In this document: positions 43,799 through 52,166 of the stretch, piece by piece
Position numbering within the stretch: position 1 is the first letter of the stretch
Layout of the letters: every line of letters starts with the position of its first letter
DNA from: Verrucomicrobiaceae bacterium
Lineage (GTDB): Bacteria; Verrucomicrobiota; Verrucomicrobiia; Verrucomicrobiales; Verrucomicrobiaceae
Assembly: GCA_016713245.1 (NCBI GenBank)
Contig: JADJPM010000001.1
Location: 1,364,001 to 1,428,000 of the forward strand
DNA: 64,000 nt
Reading direction: 5' to 3'
The notes under the pieces: model-generated
The model's input: the letters and a program-made list of their open reading frames with translations, nothing else
Told to the model about the DNA's origin: nothing
The model's database searches: none
Position numbers and translations under genes: made by a program

Positions 43799-45370
43799 AT
43801 GATTCGCACTCTCCTCGCCCTACTCACCTTTGCGGTCGGCCTTCGTGCCGCCGAGCGGCCCAACATCGTCTTCATCTTCTGCGATGACCTCGCGCTCCAG
43901 GCGATGAGCTGCTACGGCGATAAGCGCAAGCTGCTCGACACGCCCAACATGGATCGCCTCGCCAAAGAAGGCATGCGTTTTGACCGCTGTCTCGTGACGA
44001 ACTCCATCTGCGGCCCCATGCGGGCCGTTATCCAGACCGGCAAGTACTCGCACGCCAACGGCTTCTACAACAATAGCAACAGCAAGTTCGACAGCAGCCA
44101 GCCCACCTTCCCGAAGGTCATGCAGAAAAGCGGCTATCAGATGGCCGTCATCGGCAAATGGCACCTCATGACCGATCCCGTCGGCTACGACTACTGGAAC
44201 GTCCTCCCCGGTCAGGGCGCCTACTACAACCCGCCCATGATCGAAAACGGCAAGCCCGTGAAATATGAAGGCTACTGCACCGACATCATCGGCGACCTCA
44301 CTTTGAAATGGCTCGACTCCCGCGACAAAACAAAGCCCTTCATGATGATGTGCCAGCACAAGGCTCCGCACCGCGAGTGGGAACCGCCGCTCCGACTGCT
44401 CGGCTTTGACAATGACCGCGTCTATGACGAGCCGGAAACGCTTTTCGACGCTTACAGCGGCCGCAGCAAAGCCGTGAGTGATCACGACATGGGCATCGAC
44501 CGCACCTTCACCGAGCGAGATGCCAAACTCGTCATGCCCGGCAATTTGACCGCCGAACAGAAGCAGGCCTGGAATGCCTACTACGAGCCTCGCAATGCCA
44601 AATACGCCGCCGCTGCGCCGACCGGTCGTGACCTCGTGAAATGGCGCTACCAGCGCTACATGCACGACTACCTCGCCTGCGTGAAGGCGGTGGACGAAAA
44701 TGTGGGTCGCGTGCTCGATTACCTCGACAAAAACGACCTCACCAAGAACACCGTCGTCATGCTCAGCAGCGATCAGGGCTTCTATTTGGGCGAGCACGGA
44801 TGGTTCGACAAACGCTGGGTCTTTGAAGAGTCCGTCCGCACGCCCTTCCTCGCCCGCTGGCCCGGCGTCATCCCCGCAGGCAGCAGCAATTCGCAGCTCA
44901 CCAGCCTCGTCGATCTCGCCAGCACCTTCACCGACATGGCCGGTGCGCCACCCATGGAAGGCCTGCATGGCCGCAGCCTCGTGCCCATCATGAAAGGCGA
45001 AACGCCTGCCGACTGGCGCAAATCGCACTACTACCACTACTACGAGTATCCCGTGCCGCATCGCGTGCGTCCGCACTACGGCGTCATCACGGATCGCTAC
45101 AAGCTCATCCATTACTACAAGCCCGACGTGGATGACTGGGAACTCCTCGACCGCCAAAAAGACCCGCTGGAGACGAAGAGCTTCTACAACGATCCCGAAT
45201 ACGCCGACACCGTGAAGGAGCTGAAAGCCGAAATCATCCGACTCCAAAAAGAACTCGGCGAAACCATGCCGCCACCGCGTTTCGCCCACGGCAACAAGGC
45301 CTTCGACAACGAACCCCAGCCGCCTGAACAGCCCAAAAAGAAGGGCAAAGGCAAAAAGAAGGCGGAGTGA
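43799..45370 (+). CDS. Exported sulfatase with variant active-site motif
   Basis: A 523-residue protein starting at MIRTLLALLT (signal peptide to GLRA). Sulfatase motifs: FCDDLALQ (metal-binding Asp29-Asp30), ICGPMRAVIQTGKY (Cys71, the residue converted to formylglycine; C-x-P-x-R with Met in the fourth place where CxPSR is the common form), 'GKWHL', and a distal 'VMLSSDQGFYLGEHGWFDK' with the metal-binding Asp/His. The C-terminus is Lys-rich. It should desulfate a sulfated sugar in the periplasm. It is convergent with clpP, with a shared terminator. Confidence 0.9.
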   Translation: MIRTLLALLTFAVGLRAAERPNIVFIFCDDLALQAMSCYGDKRKLLDTPNMDRLAKEGMRFDRCLVTNSICGPMRAVIQTGKYSHANGFYNNSNSKFDSSQPTFPKVMQKSGYQMAVIGKWHLMTDPVGYDYWNVLPGQGAYYNPPMIENGKPVKYEGYCTDIIGDLTLKWLDSRDKTKPFMMMCQHKAPHREWEPPLRLLGFDNDRVYDEPETLFDAYSGRSKAVSDHDMGIDRTFTERDAKLVMPGNLTAEQKQAWNAYYEPRNAKYAAAAPTGRDLVKWRYQRYMHDYLACVKAVDENVGRVLDYLDKNDLTKNTVVMLSSDQGFYLGEHGWFDKRWVFEESVRTPFLARWPGVIPAGSSNSQLTSLVDLASTFTDMAGAPPMEGLHGRSLVPIMKGETPADWRKSHYYHYYEYPVPHRVRPHYGVITDRYKLIHYYKPDVDDWELLDRQKDPLETKSFYNDPEYADTVKELKAEIIRLQKELGETMPPPRFAHGNKAFDNEPQPPEQPKKKGKGKKKAE

Positions 45371-45383
45371 TCTGACCAGATAC

Positions 45384-45417
45384 AAAACGCCCGGCCTGTG
45401 ATCAGGCCGGGCGTTTT
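45384..45417. terminator. Bidirectional terminator between sulfatase and clpP
   Basis: AAAACGCCCGGCCTG / CAGGCCGGGCGTTTT with a TGAT loop: perfect stem, A run on one side and T run on the other, so it works from both convergent genes. Confidence 0.93.
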
Positions 45418-45440
45418 CATTTCAAACACAGAAAAGGCAC

Positions 45441-46103
45441 TTACTTTGCGTCGCCGCTCACACCAGTGAGGTCACGCTTGGATTCGAGCACCTTGTCCAC
45501 GAGGCCGTATTCAGCGGCTTGAGAGGCGGACATGTAGTTGTCACGATCGGCGTCACGTTCGATCTGCTCGACGGACTTGCCAGTGTGATGGGCGAGAATG
45601 CGGTTGAGACGCTTTTTGAGGCCGAACATGTATTCCACCGTGCGCTCGACATCGCTGGCCGTGCCGCGGGCACCGCCAGAGACCTGATGGATCATGATGT
45701 CGGAATTGGGTAGGGCGTAGCGTTTGCCCTTCGTGCCGGCGGCCAGCAAAACGGCACCCATCGAGGCCACGAGGCCGATGCTGTAGGTGCACACATCGCA
45801 GGTGAGGAACTGCATTGTGTCATAGATGGCCAGGCCGGCGGTCACGCTGCCGCCAGGGCTGTTGACGTAGATGTTGATGTCCTTCTTCGGGTCCTGCATC
45901 TGGAGGAAGAGGAGCTGGGCGATGATGATGGAGGCCATCGTGTCATTCACCTCGCCGCCGAGGAAGATGATGCGGTCCTTCAAGAGGCGGGAGTAGATGT
46001 CATAGGCACGCTCGCCGCGGCCGTCCGCCTCGATGACGGTGGGGACCATGTAAGCGTTCGATGGGGCGATGACGGAGGGAAAATCGTGGCTGGTGGGGAT
46101 CAT
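45441..46103 (-). CDS. clpP: ATP-dependent Clp protease proteolytic subunit
   Basis: A 220-residue serine peptidase starting MIPTSHDFPS; the TTG at 46118 would add five residues. The triad is visible: Ser114 in GLVASMGA (Gln/Ala of the common GQAASMG replaced by Leu-Val), His139 in MIHQVSGG and the Asp near 184 in RDADRD. The oligomerisation features NSPGGSVTAGLAIYD and HHTGKSVEQIERD are intact. It forms the double-heptamer chamber that degrades unfolded substrates delivered by ClpX or ClpA. No clp ATPase is adjacent. Confidence 0.95.
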   Translation of the reverse strand: MIPTSHDFPSVIAPSNAYMVPTVIEADGRGERAYDIYSRLLKDRIIFLGGEVNDTMASIIIAQLLFLQMQDPKKDINIYVNSPGGSVTAGLAIYDTMQFLTCDVCTYSIGLVASMGAVLLAAGTKGKRYALPNSDIMIHQVSGGARGTASDVERTVEYMFGLKKRLNRILAHHTGKSVEQIERDADRDNYMSASQAAEYGLVDKVLESKRDLTGVSGDAK

Positions 46104-46170
46104 GAGGCGTGGAATCAAGAGGCGGGCGGCGGCCTTGTCAATGCAGCGGACCTAGTGAGGGTGACAAACC

Positions 46171-47994
46171 TTACCGCGAAGAGATGCGGGCCGCTCGTTG
46201 CTTTCGGCGGGCCATCACGTCATCCCGCTTCACGCGGATTTTCGAGGCGTCCTCGGTGCGGCGTTGCACGAGGGCCTCGTTTTCGAGGATGGCGAGGTAT
46301 CGGAGGTAGTTGTCATATTCCGGCAGCGAATCGGCATCCCGCTGTTGGGTAAGTTTTTTTTCCGTATCGCGGTAAACTTCCCGCAGCTCGATGATGACCT
46401 TCGCCAAGCCGGGTGGGTCGATGCTGGGCATGAATTCATGCGTTGTGAAGCGTTTCTGCTCCTCCTGCAGCGCGGCGGCCTCGGCGGCCCGGCGGGCTTG
46501 CAAGGCGTTGTTGATGTCTCTTTCCAAGCGGGCGAGGTATCGTTCGCCGAGAGTCTTGATGTTGGTGGCGTAGGCCGCGTTGATCTTCGAATCGAAGGTG
46601 TCTTGGAAGTTTTCTTCGAGTAGATCGAGCTGTTTAGCCATCGGCAGGCTTTTGTTGATGGTCGCCACGGGCAGCGATGGCGTGCTCGGAGGTGGCGTGG
46701 GGATCAGCGGGGCTGGTTTCGGAGCAGGAATCGGCGTTGTCACCGGCATGCTCGGTGGCGCTGTCGGAGGGGTGACGACGGCCACGGGCTTTTCGACCGG
46801 CTTGGTGACCGGTGGAGGCGTTGGTTTGGGTGGTTCGGGCTTTGTGACGGGAGCCGTCGTCGTGGCCGTTTTGGGCTCTTCGACCGGTGTTTCAGTGCCC
46901 GCAGGCTGATGAAGCACGGCCCAGCCGCCGCCCAGCACGATGACCGCCACGGCAATGACATACGGCAGCGAGGATGAGCGCCTCGGCAGTTCCTCGAATA
47001 CCTCGTCGTGATGCACCGGCGCTCTCGGCTGGCGCTGCAAATGCGCGGGAACCTTCCCACGGCCTGGCACCTCCTGGGCGACCTGTCGCGGAATGGCGGA
47101 GCTGGATTGCTTGCCAGATTCCACCAGCGGCGTGGTGAGGATCACATCGAGATCACGGCGGATTTCACCGCTGCTTTGATACCGCTCCTCGCGATCCTGC
47201 TCCAGCGCACGCCGCACGATGCGGTCAAAGCGCGGGTCCACGCCCGGCACCTTCTGCGAGGGCATCTTGAACATCCCACGCGGCAGGTCGCCGGTGAGCA
47301 TCTGGTAAAGCATCACGCCCACCGCATACAGATCCGCCCGGCCATCCACCTGAATGCCGAGGATGAGCGATTCGGGGGCCACATAGTCTGGCGTGCCCAT
47401 CGTCATGCCCGTTTGCGTCAGACCACGCGAGTGACCATCATCACCCGCCACTTTGGCCAGGCCGAAATCCGCCACCTTCACGCGGCCATCGCTGTCGATG
47501 AGGATGTTTGAGGGTTTGATGTCGCGATGAATGACACCCTGTTTGTGCGCGTAGCCGAGCGCATCGCAAACATGCGCCGTGATGGCTAGCGCATGATCCG
47601 CAGGCAGTTTCCCATGCGCGGCGATCATCTGCTGCACGTCCGTGCCGTCGATGTACTCCATCACAAAATAGAGCTGGCCTTCGTTTGTGCGGCCGAAGTC
47701 ATACACGCTCACGATGGCGGGATGGTTCAGGCGGCCCATCAGCTTCGCTTCATTCTTGAAGCGCTCCGCAAAGGCCGGGTCCTGCTTCTCAATGACCGGC
47801 GGCAGCAGCTTGATCGCCACCGGCCGCTCGAGACTGAGCTGGATGCCGCGATACACCGCGCCCATGCCGCCACGACCGATCAGCTTTTCCACTTCATACT
47901 GTGGCAGCATGCGCTGCACCTCAGCGGGGGCGGGCGGCTCCCAGCGCCAATTGCCGCCGGTAGTTCGCAGGGAGTTGTCATCGGGAGGAGGCAT
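46171..47994 (-). CDS. PknB-type Ser/Thr protein kinase with Pro-rich linker and C-terminal coiled region
   Basis: A 607-residue protein starting at MPPPDDNSLR; a TTG 39 bases upstream would add 13 residues. The kinase domain (about 30-300) has GRGGMGAVYRG, the ATP-binding Lys62 (VAIKLL), HRDIKPSN (156-163) and DFGLAK (176-181). A transmembrane segment lies near 352-370. A Pro/Thr/Val-rich linker (about 370-450) follows, then a helical coiled region of 150 residues with Arg/Glu repeats. Such kinases are abundant in this phylum, usually tied to development or stress; no partner is suggested. GC and style match the native background. Confidence 0.9.
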   Translation of the reverse strand: MPPPDDNSLRTTGGNWRWEPPAPAEVQRMLPQYEVEKLIGRGGMGAVYRGIQLSLERPVAIKLLPPVIEKQDPAFAERFKNEAKLMGRLNHPAIVSVYDFGRTNEGQLYFVMEYIDGTDVQQMIAAHGKLPADHALAITAHVCDALGYAHKQGVIHRDIKPSNILIDSDGRVKVADFGLAKVAGDDGHSRGLTQTGMTMGTPDYVAPESLILGIQVDGRADLYAVGVMLYQMLTGDLPRGMFKMPSQKVPGVDPRFDRIVRRALEQDREERYQSSGEIRRDLDVILTTPLVESGKQSSSAIPRQVAQEVPGRGKVPAHLQRQPRAPVHHDEVFEELPRRSSSLPYVIAVAVIVLGGGWAVLHQPAGTETPVEEPKTATTTAPVTKPEPPKPTPPPVTKPVEKPVAVVTPPTAPPSMPVTTPIPAPKPAPLIPTPPPSTPSLPVATINKSLPMAKQLDLLEENFQDTFDSKINAAYATNIKTLGERYLARLERDINNALQARRAAEAAALQEEQKRFTTHEFMPSIDPPGLAKVIIELREVYRDTEKKLTQQRDADSLPEYDNYLRYLAILENEALVQRRTEDASKIRVKRDDVMARRKQRAARISSR

Positions 47995-48079
47995 ACGAGG
48001 CCCGAGAATGCCGAGCAGCACGGTGCCTGACAAGGAGAATGCTGTTTGGGCATTTCGACTCTGTTCAGAGGCTCGTTTT

Positions 48080-48166
48080 CACCGCAAAGAGGCGGAGGAG
48101 CCAAGGGCGCAGGGAGAATGAAGGATCAAAAACTCCGCGCCCTCGGCCTCTTTGCCCCTCGGCGGC
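48080..48166. repeat. Palindrome of degenerate GCxxAGAGG-type units
   Basis: Left arm 48080-48116 (CACCGCAAAGAGGCGGAGGA, continuing with GCCAAGGGCGCAGGGAG) pairs with the right arm 48133-48166 (CTCCGCGCCCTCGGCCTC, then TTTGCCCCTCGGCGGC). It fills the gap between the divergently flanked kinase and GNAT genes and resembles the palindrome at 10960-11040. Confidence 0.6.
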
Positions 48167-48178
48167 AAAAATCGAACT

Positions 48179-49210
48179 TCAGCGACGTGGCCGCTCCGCG
48201 ATTTCCTTCTCCATCACATAATCATCCATCACAAAGCCGCTCCCGATGTCCGTGACGACATCCTCCTTGAACACAAAGCCGCCGCGCAGATACGAGCGGA
48301 TGGCGGCGGCATTGCGTTTGTTCACTCGGAGCCGCAGCCGAGTCGCGTACATCTCACGAGCACGATCCGCGATCCAGCTCAGTGACGCCGCACCGAGGCC
48401 GCGACCCTGCATTGCGGGCTGGATGTAGAGCTTGTTGATGAAGACCACCGGCTCCTCCGGCACCTTTTCAAAGCTCACATAGCCCACCGGGCCAAAATTC
48501 TCCGCTTCGATCAGAGCGAACCACACACCCCGCATCGCCATCTCGCGTGCCATCGCGCCGACTTCATACCAGATGCTCAGCATGTAATCGATCTGGCCCA
48601 AGGGAATGATGCCCGGATAGCAGGCATGCCAAATGTCATGCGCTAGACGCTTCACCACCGGCAGCTCGTTCGCTTCAATGCGTCGAAGGCGAATCGGCGG
48701 CGGCTTCACCGGCTCCGCGCCGAGTACGTCGCTCCACACCGCGAGATCCGCCGGCGGCAGATGCGCGGCGATGTCCAGCCGCGAAGGTTCCACGATGCCT
48801 TCCTCGCGGATTTGCTCGTGATCGGCGGGAAACTCCGCCTCCGGCAAAATCCGGCAGGCAAGAAACCAGCAGGCCCAGGCCCGCCAGATGCGCAGTTCCT
48901 TGTGCCCTTCATTCATCCGAGTCGCGTAATGCTGCCAGTGACGGCGCGGATTGCCGATGAAGCGCCCCGCCGGACGGTTTCGCAGCATCCACGCCACCGC
49001 CCGATACGGCGGCTCCATCTCCTCGCATGGCACGGACATCGCCCGATTCACCAGCAGTATGCTCTTCGCCGGAAAACCATCCAGCCAAAGGCACTGCGCA
49101 TACTTCAGGCAGGTCTCGACAAACCTTGGCCCTCGCTCCTTGCCTAGCGCCGCGATGTCACTCGACGTGTACACGCGGTCGAGTGGCGGAAGATGCGGGC
49201 AGGGAGACAT
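48179..49210 (-). CDS. GNAT acetyltransferase with an unrecognised N-terminal domain
   Basis: A 343-residue protein. The C-terminal half (about 170-335) is a GNAT fold with 'LYIQPAMQGRGLGAASL' (acetyl-CoA motif Q/R-x-x-G-x-G/A) and 'NAAAIRSYLRGGF'. The N-terminal 160 residues, with motifs such as 'YAQCLWLDGFPAKSILLVNRAM' and 'RHWQHYATRM', form a Trp-rich domain that I do not recognise. The substrate is unknown. It is divergent from queG, across a decamer palindrome. Confidence 0.8.
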   Translation of the reverse strand: MSPCPHLPPLDRVYTSSDIAALGKERGPRFVETCLKYAQCLWLDGFPAKSILLVNRAMSVPCEEMEPPYRAVAWMLRNRPAGRFIGNPRRHWQHYATRMNEGHKELRIWRAWACWFLACRILPEAEFPADHEQIREEGIVEPSRLDIAAHLPPADLAVWSDVLGAEPVKPPPIRLRRIEANELPVVKRLAHDIWHACYPGIIPLGQIDYMLSIWYEVGAMAREMAMRGVWFALIEAENFGPVGYVSFEKVPEEPVVFINKLYIQPAMQGRGLGAASLSWIADRAREMYATRLRLRVNKRNAAAIRSYLRGGFVFKEDVVTDIGSGFVMDDYVMEKEIAERPRR

Positions 49211-49240
49211 GCGGAGGCATTCAAGCCAGCCCGTTTTTCA

Positions 49241-49335
49241 ACGCGAATGAAAACGAATGGGCCGCGAATCACCACGAATGGCTCAGCCTCCTCATTTGCG
49301 ATCATTCGCGTGTCATTCCTGCTTGATTCGTGTTC
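49241..49335. repeat. Palindrome of degenerate decamers (CGAAT units)
   Basis: Left arm 49241-49280: ACGCGAATGA, AAACGAATGG, GCCGCGAATC, ACCACGAATG (consensus NNNCGAATNN). Right arm 49291-49335: CTCATTTGCG, ATCATTCGCG, TGTCATTCCT, GCTTGATTCG and TGTTC, the reverse complement. It lies between two divergent genes. Confidence 0.7.
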
Positions 49336-49398
49336 CTAGCTTGGATCCCGGCAAATTGAGCATTGAGAAACCTCCGCTGCAAAAGAAGGATGCAGTTC

Positions 49399-50445
49399 AT
49401 GACGCCCTCCGAACTCAAAGCCGCCCTCCGTGTGAAAGCACGCGAGCTGGGCTTTGACGATTGCCGGGTGGCGGTGGCCGCTCCGGCGGCGCATCGCGAG
49501 CTTTACGAAAAATGGATCGCCGAGGGCAAACATGGCGAAATGGCCTGGATGGCCAAAAACATCGAGCGCCGCAGCGATCCGCGTCTCGTGCTCGAAGGCG
49601 CAAAAAGAATCATCGTGCTCGCCACGAACTACTTCCAAGGTCCGAAGCCCGTCACCGACTACCGCATCGCCCGCTACGCGTGGAATGACGACTATCACGA
49701 CCTCATCGAGAAACGCCTCAAAGCCCTCGAAGACTTCCTCACCGCCCACGGCGGCACCACGCGGCGCTATGTCGATACCGGCCCGGTGCTGGAGCGGGAC
49801 TTTGCCAGCGAAGCCGGGCTCGGCTGGGGTGGCAAAAGCACCATGCAGATCCACCGACAGCTCGGGACGTGGTTCTTCCTCGCCGAAGTGCTCACCACGC
49901 TCGAGCTGCCACCCGACGAACCCGCCCGCGACTTCTGCGGCAAATGCACGCGTTGTATCGACGCCTGCCCCACGCAGGCCATCACCGGCCCGCGCACGAT
50001 GGATGCCCGGCGATGCGTGTCCTATCTCACCATCGAGCACAAAGGCAGCATCCCGCTCGAGTTCCGAAAAGCCATCGGCGACCGCATCTACGGCTGCGAT
50101 GACTGCCTCGACGCCTGCCCGTGGAACCGCTTCGCCCAAACCAGTCACGAAGCCGCCTTCCAAGCCCGCCAGAGCGTCTTCTCAAAACGCCTCCGCGACT
50201 TCCTATCCCTCAGCGAAGACGACTTCCGCTCTCTCTTCGCCAAATCCCCCATCAAGCGCATCAAACGCCACGCCTTCCTGCGGAACGTCTGCATCGCCCT
50301 CGGCAACACCGGCACCTCCGAAGACCTCCCTGCCCTTCATCAAGCCGCCGCCGATCCGCATCCGCTCATCGCCGAGCATGCCGCCTGGGCCATCGAGCAG
50401 ATCACTTCAAATCAAACCCCGCCGCCGCCACGCGTTGACCATTGA
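49399..50445 (+). CDS. queG: Epoxyqueuosine reductase
   Basis: A 348-residue protein; the start is decided by AAGAAGGA at 49383-49390, 8 bases before the ATG at 49399, the clearest Shine-Dalgarno in the window. QueG uses cobalamin and two [4Fe-4S] clusters to reduce epoxyqueuosine in tRNA to queuosine. Cluster motifs are visible: CGKCTRCIDACPTQAI (near 179-194) and CDDCLDACPWNRF. C-terminal HEAT-like helices follow ('LRNVCIALGNTGTSEDLPALHQAAADPHPLIAEHAAWAIEQI'-type). Its last 44 bases overlap the 3' end of the convergent AlkC-like gene. Confidence 0.93.
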   Translation: MTPSELKAALRVKARELGFDDCRVAVAAPAAHRELYEKWIAEGKHGEMAWMAKNIERRSDPRLVLEGAKRIIVLATNYFQGPKPVTDYRIARYAWNDDYHDLIEKRLKALEDFLTAHGGTTRRYVDTGPVLERDFASEAGLGWGGKSTMQIHRQLGTWFFLAEVLTTLELPPDEPARDFCGKCTRCIDACPTQAITGPRTMDARRCVSYLTIEHKGSIPLEFRKAIGDRIYGCDDCLDACPWNRFAQTSHEAAFQARQSVFSKRLRDFLSLSEDDFRSLFAKSPIKRIKRHAFLRNVCIALGNTGTSEDLPALHQAAADPHPLIAEHAAWAIEQITSNQTPPPPRVDH

Positions 50446-51499
50446 TCTGGAGCTCGACCCGATGATGGCCGGGGTGGTGTTTGCGGGTGGTGAAATCGCG
50501 GATGACCTGGGATTTGGTCAGCGTGATCTCGCCACGAGGCGGCAGGTCGATTTCCGTCCATTTGAAGACCTTCTCAAAAGCCGTTCCACGAGCCTTCACA
50601 TAGTGGATGACGTAGTCGATGGCGAGGCGTTGAGGCTTCGCCGTCGTCGAGGTGATCTCGGCGGTGATGTGCAGACGCTCGCCAAGCGAGAGCTTTGTCG
50701 GAGAAAGCTTCAACGCCGCTTCCAACTCGGCTTTTTTGCCGAAGCCGAAGAGTTTCAAGGCTCGCGGATGGCCGCGCTTGATCAGCGTGCGACAGGCGTG
50801 CTTCGCGATCCAGCGCAACTCCTCGACGTCGAGGTCCCAGGTTTCCAGGCGGGCCAAAACGAGTTCGGGATGATCCTTGGTGATGTCGTTGAGATGATTC
50901 GCCACCGAGCGGCGCACAAAGAGGGATTCGTCCTCCTTCAGCGCTTCGAGGATGGCCGAAGTCGGCTCAGGATCACGCACGAGCGCTTTGAGCTGCATGC
51001 CCCAGGGCAGGCGGGGCCGTGAACCTTCGCTGGCGAGGCGGCGCACCTTCTCATCCGCGTCGGAGGTCCATCGAAGCATCGTCTTCAACGCCCGCTTTTG
51101 ATCCGCCGCAATGAAGGGCCGCACAGCAAACTCCGCCGAGCCGAAGCAGGTGAAGAAACGCAGCGCCTCCATCGAGAAATCGAAGTCATCTAGGCCGAAC
51201 GTGGCCACGAAGTCGCACAGGAAGATGCTCACGAACTCATGCCCAATCTCTGGGGCGAGCTTTTGCAGCACCGCGACCTTCCGCCGGTAGTCGCCGGGCA
51301 GCGCTGCCTCGGAGGCGACAGCACATTGGTGCAGCCGCTGCATCAGGCTTCGCTCGTCGAGACCCTCCAGCAGGAGCTTGAGGAAGCCTTTCGCATCAAA
51401 ACCCGCCTCGATCTTCCCCAGCGCCTTCGCGAGCTGGCGATGACGGGCGTCATCAAACCAGTCCTTGAGTTGGGAAGGCGGCGAAGGTTCGGAGGGCAT
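50402..51499 (-). CDS. AlkC-like DNA alkylation repair protein with C-terminal Ig-like domain
   Basis: A 365-residue protein. Residues 1-235 are HEAT-type helical repeats with signature stretches ASEGSRPRLPWGMQL and 'SLFVRRSVANHLNDI' that mark the AlkC/AlkD glycosylase superfamily. The last 100 residues, 'LSLGERLHITAEITST' to LQINGQRVAAAGFDL, form a beta-sandwich of Ig type seen in one AlkC subgroup. It probably excises N3-alkylated bases. It starts 2 bases after the rsfS stop codon, so the two form one unit, and it ends inside queG. Confidence 0.85.
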   Translation of the reverse strand: MPSEPSPPSQLKDWFDDARHRQLAKALGKIEAGFDAKGFLKLLLEGLDERSLMQRLHQCAVASEAALPGDYRRKVAVLQKLAPEIGHEFVSIFLCDFVATFGLDDFDFSMEALRFFTCFGSAEFAVRPFIAADQKRALKTMLRWTSDADEKVRRLASEGSRPRLPWGMQLKALVRDPEPTSAILEALKEDESLFVRRSVANHLNDITKDHPELVLARLETWDLDVEELRWIAKHACRTLIKRGHPRALKLFGFGKKAELEAALKLSPTKLSLGERLHITAEITSTTAKPQRLAIDYVIHYVKARGTAFEKVFKWTEIDLPPRGEITLTKSQVIRDFTTRKHHPGHHRVELQINGQRVAAAGFDLK

Positions 51500-51501
51500 G
51501 C

Positions 51502-52008
51502 CTACTTGCGGGCCTTCTTCGCGGCTTTTTTGGCCGTCTTCTTCGCGGCGGGCTTCTTTTTGGCCGCCGCAGGCTTTTTCTTCACCGGGGCTTTCTTGGC
51601 GGCCTTGGGTTTGACGGCTCTGACGCGTGGTTTGACCTCGGGAGGCGGCCCGGCGGGATCGCTGCCGGTGAGCGTGACTTCCACCGCATCACCCCAGAGC
51701 TCTTCGAGAGCGTAGTACTCGCGTTTTTCGGGCGAAAGGATGTGAACCGTCACATTGCCGTAATCGAGGATCATCCACTGGCTTTCGTAGTTGCCATCGC
51801 GGTAGAGCGGGCGCTCGCGGTGCTTTTCCTTCAATTCGTCCTCGATGTGGTCCCGCACGGCGCGGAGCTGCGGGGCGGAGAGGGCGCTGCACAGCACCAG
51901 CCAGTCCGTCACGGGCGAAAGCCCGCGCAGGTCGAGGATGCGGATGTTCTCCGCTTTTTTGTCATCAGCAAATTCCGCGCAGGCGCGGGCAAGTTCGAGG
52001 TCGTCCAT
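51502..52008 (-). CDS. rsfS: Ribosomal silencing factor with a Lys/Ala/Pro-rich tail
   Basis: A 168-residue protein. Residues 1-110 form the RsfS/Iojap domain: 'ILDLRGLSPVTDWLVLCSALSAPQLRAV' and 'WMILDYGNVTVHIL' and PEKREYYALEELWG. The domain binds ribosomal protein L14 and blocks subunit joining in starvation. From about residue 117 a 50-residue tail is almost only Lys, Ala and Pro (AAKKAPVKKKPAAAKKKPAA), like histone-H1-type nucleic-acid-binding tails. This tail is absent from the well-known relatives. Confidence 0.9.
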   Translation of the reverse strand: MDDLELARACAEFADDKKAENIRILDLRGLSPVTDWLVLCSALSAPQLRAVRDHIEDELKEKHRERPLYRDGNYESQWMILDYGNVTVHILSPEKREYYALEELWGDAVEVTLTGSDPAGPPPEVKPRVRAVKPKAAKKAPVKKKPAAAKKKPAAKKTAKKAAKKARK

Positions 52009-52166
52009 GTTGGCCGCTGTCTAAAGCGAGGAATCCGCAGTCTGCACAGGACTTTTGCAAACGAAGCCCGAGCATCCGATGGCGGGCTGGATGCCCTTTC
52101 GTGGCACTTTTCCCGTGCATCCCGGCCGTTTGCGCCAAGTATCCCGCGCCCATTTCCCCCCTAGCC

